Shown here: positions 62,151-64,000 of the stretch, piece after piece
Numbering within the stretch: position 1 is the first letter of the stretch
Layout of the letters: the number at the start of each line of letters is the position of its first letter
Source: Desmodus rotundus
Taxonomy: Eukaryota > Chordata > Mammalia > Chiroptera > Phyllostomidae
Length of the DNA stretch: 64,000 bases
Assembly: GCF_022682495.2 (NCBI RefSeq)
Contig: NW_026527269.1
Coordinates: 62,001 to 126,000, forward strand
Direction of reading: 5' to 3'
Notes under the pieces: model-generated
Seen by the model: only the letters and a program-made list of their open reading frames with translations
Databases searched by the model: none
Told to the model about the DNA's origin: nothing
Position numbers and translations under genes: made by a program

Positions 62151-64000
62151 TAACCAAGGCAACCGTATCCTTGGAAACCGTATCCTAGGAAACCGCTTAT
62201 CTCAGGAGGCCGTTGTGCTCAGAACCCGCACCACAAGATTCTAGACCCTGACACACCGCATTCTAGAATGCAGTATCCAAGGCAACCGTATCCTTGGAAA
62301 CCGTATCCTAGGAAACCGCTTATCTCAGGAGGCCATTGTGCTCAGAACCCGCACCACAAGATTCTAGACCCTGACACACCGCATTCTGGAATGCAGTATC
62401 CAATGCAACCGTATCCTTGGAAACCGTATCCTAGGAAACCGCTTATCTCAGGAGGCCATTGTGCTCAGAACCCGCACCACAAGATTCTAGATCCTGACAC
62501 ACCGCATTCTAGAATGCAGTAACCAAGGCAACCGTATCCTTGGAAACCGTATCCTAGGAAACGGCTTACTCTGGAGGCCATTGTGCTCAGAACCCGCACC
62601 ACAAGGTTCTAGATCCTGACACACCGCATTCTAGAATGCAGTATCCAAGGCAACCGTATCCTTGGAAACCGTATCCTAGGAAACCGCTTATCTCAGGAGG
62701 CCATTGTGCTCAGAACCCGCACCACAAGATTCTAGACCCTGACACACCGCATTCTAGAATGCAGTATCCAACGCAACCGTATCCTTGGAAACGGTATCCT
62801 AGGAAACCGCTTATCTCAGGAGGCCGTTGTGCTCAGAACCCGCACCACAAGATTCTAGATCCTGACACACCGCATTCTAGAATGCAGTATCCAAGGCAAC
62901 CGTATCATTGGAAACCGTATCCTAGGAAACGGCTTACTCTGGAGGCCATTGTGCTCAGAACCCGCAACACAAGATTCCAGATCCTGACACACCGTATTCT
63001 AGAATGCAGTATCCAAGGCAACCGTATACTTGGATACCTTATCCTAGGAAACCGCTTATCTCAGGAGGCTATTGTGCTCAGAACCCGCAGCACAAGATTC
63101 TAGATCCTGACACACCGCATTCTAGAATGCAGTAACCAAGGCAACCGTATCCTTGGAAACCGTATCCTAGGAAACGGCTTACTCTGGAGGCCATTGTGCT
63201 CAGAACCCGCACCACAAGATTCTAGATCCTGACACACCGCATTCTAGAATGCAGTATCCAAGGCAACCGTATCCTTGGAAACCGTATCCTAGGAAACCGC
63301 TTATCTCAGGAGGCCATTGTGCTCAGAAACCGCACCACAAGATTCTAGATCCTGACACACCGCATTCTAGAATGCAGTAACCAAGGCAACCGTATCCTTG
63401 GAAACCGTATCCTAGGAAACCGCTTATCTCAGGAGGCCATTGTGCTCAGAACCCGCACCACAAGATTCTAGATCCTGACACACCGCATTCTAGAATACAG
63501 TATCCAAGGCAACCGTATCCTTGGAAACCGTATCCTAGGAAACCGCTTATCTCAGGAGGCCATTGTGCTCAGAACGCGAACCACAAGATTTAGATCCTGA
63601 CACACCGCATTCTAGAATGCAGTATCCAAGGCAACCGTATCCTTGGAAACCGTATCCTAGGAAACCGCTTATCTCAGGAGGCAATTGCGCTCAGAACCCG
63701 CACCACAAGATTCTAGATCCTGACACACCGCATTCTAGAATGCAGTAACCAAGGCAACCGTATCCTTGGAAACCGTATCCTAGGAAACCGCTTATCTCAG
63801 GAGGCCATTGTGCTCAGAAACCGCACCAGAAGATTCTAGACCCTGACACACCGCATTCTAGAATGCAGTATCCAAGGCAACCGTATCCTTGGAAACCGTA
63901 TCCTATGAAACCGCTTATTTCAGGAGGCCATTGTGCTCAGAACCCGCACCACAAGATTCTAGATCCTGACACACCGCATTCTAGAATGCAGTAACCAAGG
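62151..64000 (+). repeat. Right-edge segment: left-edge module returns, then family A resumes
   Basis: About 62151-63060 matches about 4197-5105 at an offset of 57954 bp, including CATTCTGGAATG with CCAATGCAACC and the CCAACGCAACC / AACGG monomer. From about 63490 the ATACAG / AACGCGAACC / GATTTAG family A marker appears again, followed by CACCAGAAG and CCTATGAAACC as in the early family A units. The array continues past the edge. Confidence 0.8.

Larger units (their letters stand above)
1..64000 (+). repeat. Satellite DNA array, 123-bp monomer, whole window
   Basis: The same 123-bp unit repeats head-to-tail from the first to the last base. Boundaries (ACACACCGCATTCTAG) fall at 1, 124, 247 and so on, with steps of 123 bp or small variants of it (122, 121, 107). 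The array starts and ends inside repeat sequence, so it extends beyond both edges. A hand count of one canonical monomer gives 36 A, 37 C, 24 G and 26 T (49.6% GC), with 5 CpG against about 7.2 expected. No monomer is inverted and no non-satellite insertion is visible. Arrays like this, with higher-order repeats, are known from centromeric and heterochromatic regions of eukaryotes. That location is an inference here. I do not recognise the family and cannot name the species. Confidence 0.98.

Noticed and set aside
1..64000. CRISPR array
   Set aside because: The repeat is 123 bp with no unique spacers. All parts of the unit repeat, and there are no cas genes.
1..64000. Bacterial promoters and ribosome binding sites (AGGAGG is present in every monomer)
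   Set aside because: AGGAGG is part of the repeat (CTCAGGAGGCC), occurs every 123 bp and does not precede any real gene. The context is a eukaryotic satellite.

Overview
The whole 64 kb window is one uninterrupted tandem array of a satellite DNA. The monomer is 123 bp, about 50% GC, and always lies head-to-tail in the same orientation. By length there are roughly 520 monomers. I see no unique sequence, gene, RNA gene, transposon, microsatellite or origin between them. Open reading frames of 60 to 166 codons occur, but only because 123 bp is exactly 41 codons. They are interrupted by repeat-variant stops and 1-bp deletions and are not genes. An array of this size with higher-order structure points to a eukaryotic chromosome (centromeric, pericentromeric, subtelomeric or other heterochromatin) assembled from long reads. 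The species cannot be named from the sequence.

Structure exists at three scales. (1) Inside the monomer, three adjacent 15-bp units (TATCCAAGGCAACCG, TATCCTTGGAAACCG, TATCCTAGGAAACCG) are plain. At least three more degenerate, in-step relatives suggest that the 123-bp monomer grew from about eight copies of a 15-bp ancestor. (2) Monomers carry diagnostic variants (TAT/TAA, 1-bp deletions giving 122 bp, a 15-bp deletion giving 107 bp). (3) These variants recur in order as higher-order repeats (HORs).

Layout: 1-2454 is a 10-monomer block present twice. 2455-6259 is a mosaic with its own imperfect duplication. 6260-12276 holds three early units of HOR family A. 12277-43485 holds six successive family A units bounded by a 107-bp marker monomer (5755, 4896, 3669, 4652, 4896 and 7341 bp), and a seventh starts at 43486. 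The last full unit contains an irregular block (38339-40909) with three strongly diverged monomers (40175-40539). 45.83-62.15 kb is a mosaic of family B HORs (984 and 1230 bp), a second copy of the irregular block (about 49.72-53.29 kb) and three near-identical copies of a block of about 14 old, diverged monomers (47770-49486, 53882-55490, 58197-60036). From 62151 to the right edge, modules seen near the left edge return and then family A resumes, so the array runs past both ends.

There is no gene network to describe. What the sequence records is how the array evolved: a 15-bp unit, then a 123-bp monomer, then HORs, then segmental duplications of several kb. Diagnostic single-base variants mark a recently amplified core at about 10.8-37 kb. 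Older monomers survive as islands that were themselves copied whole.
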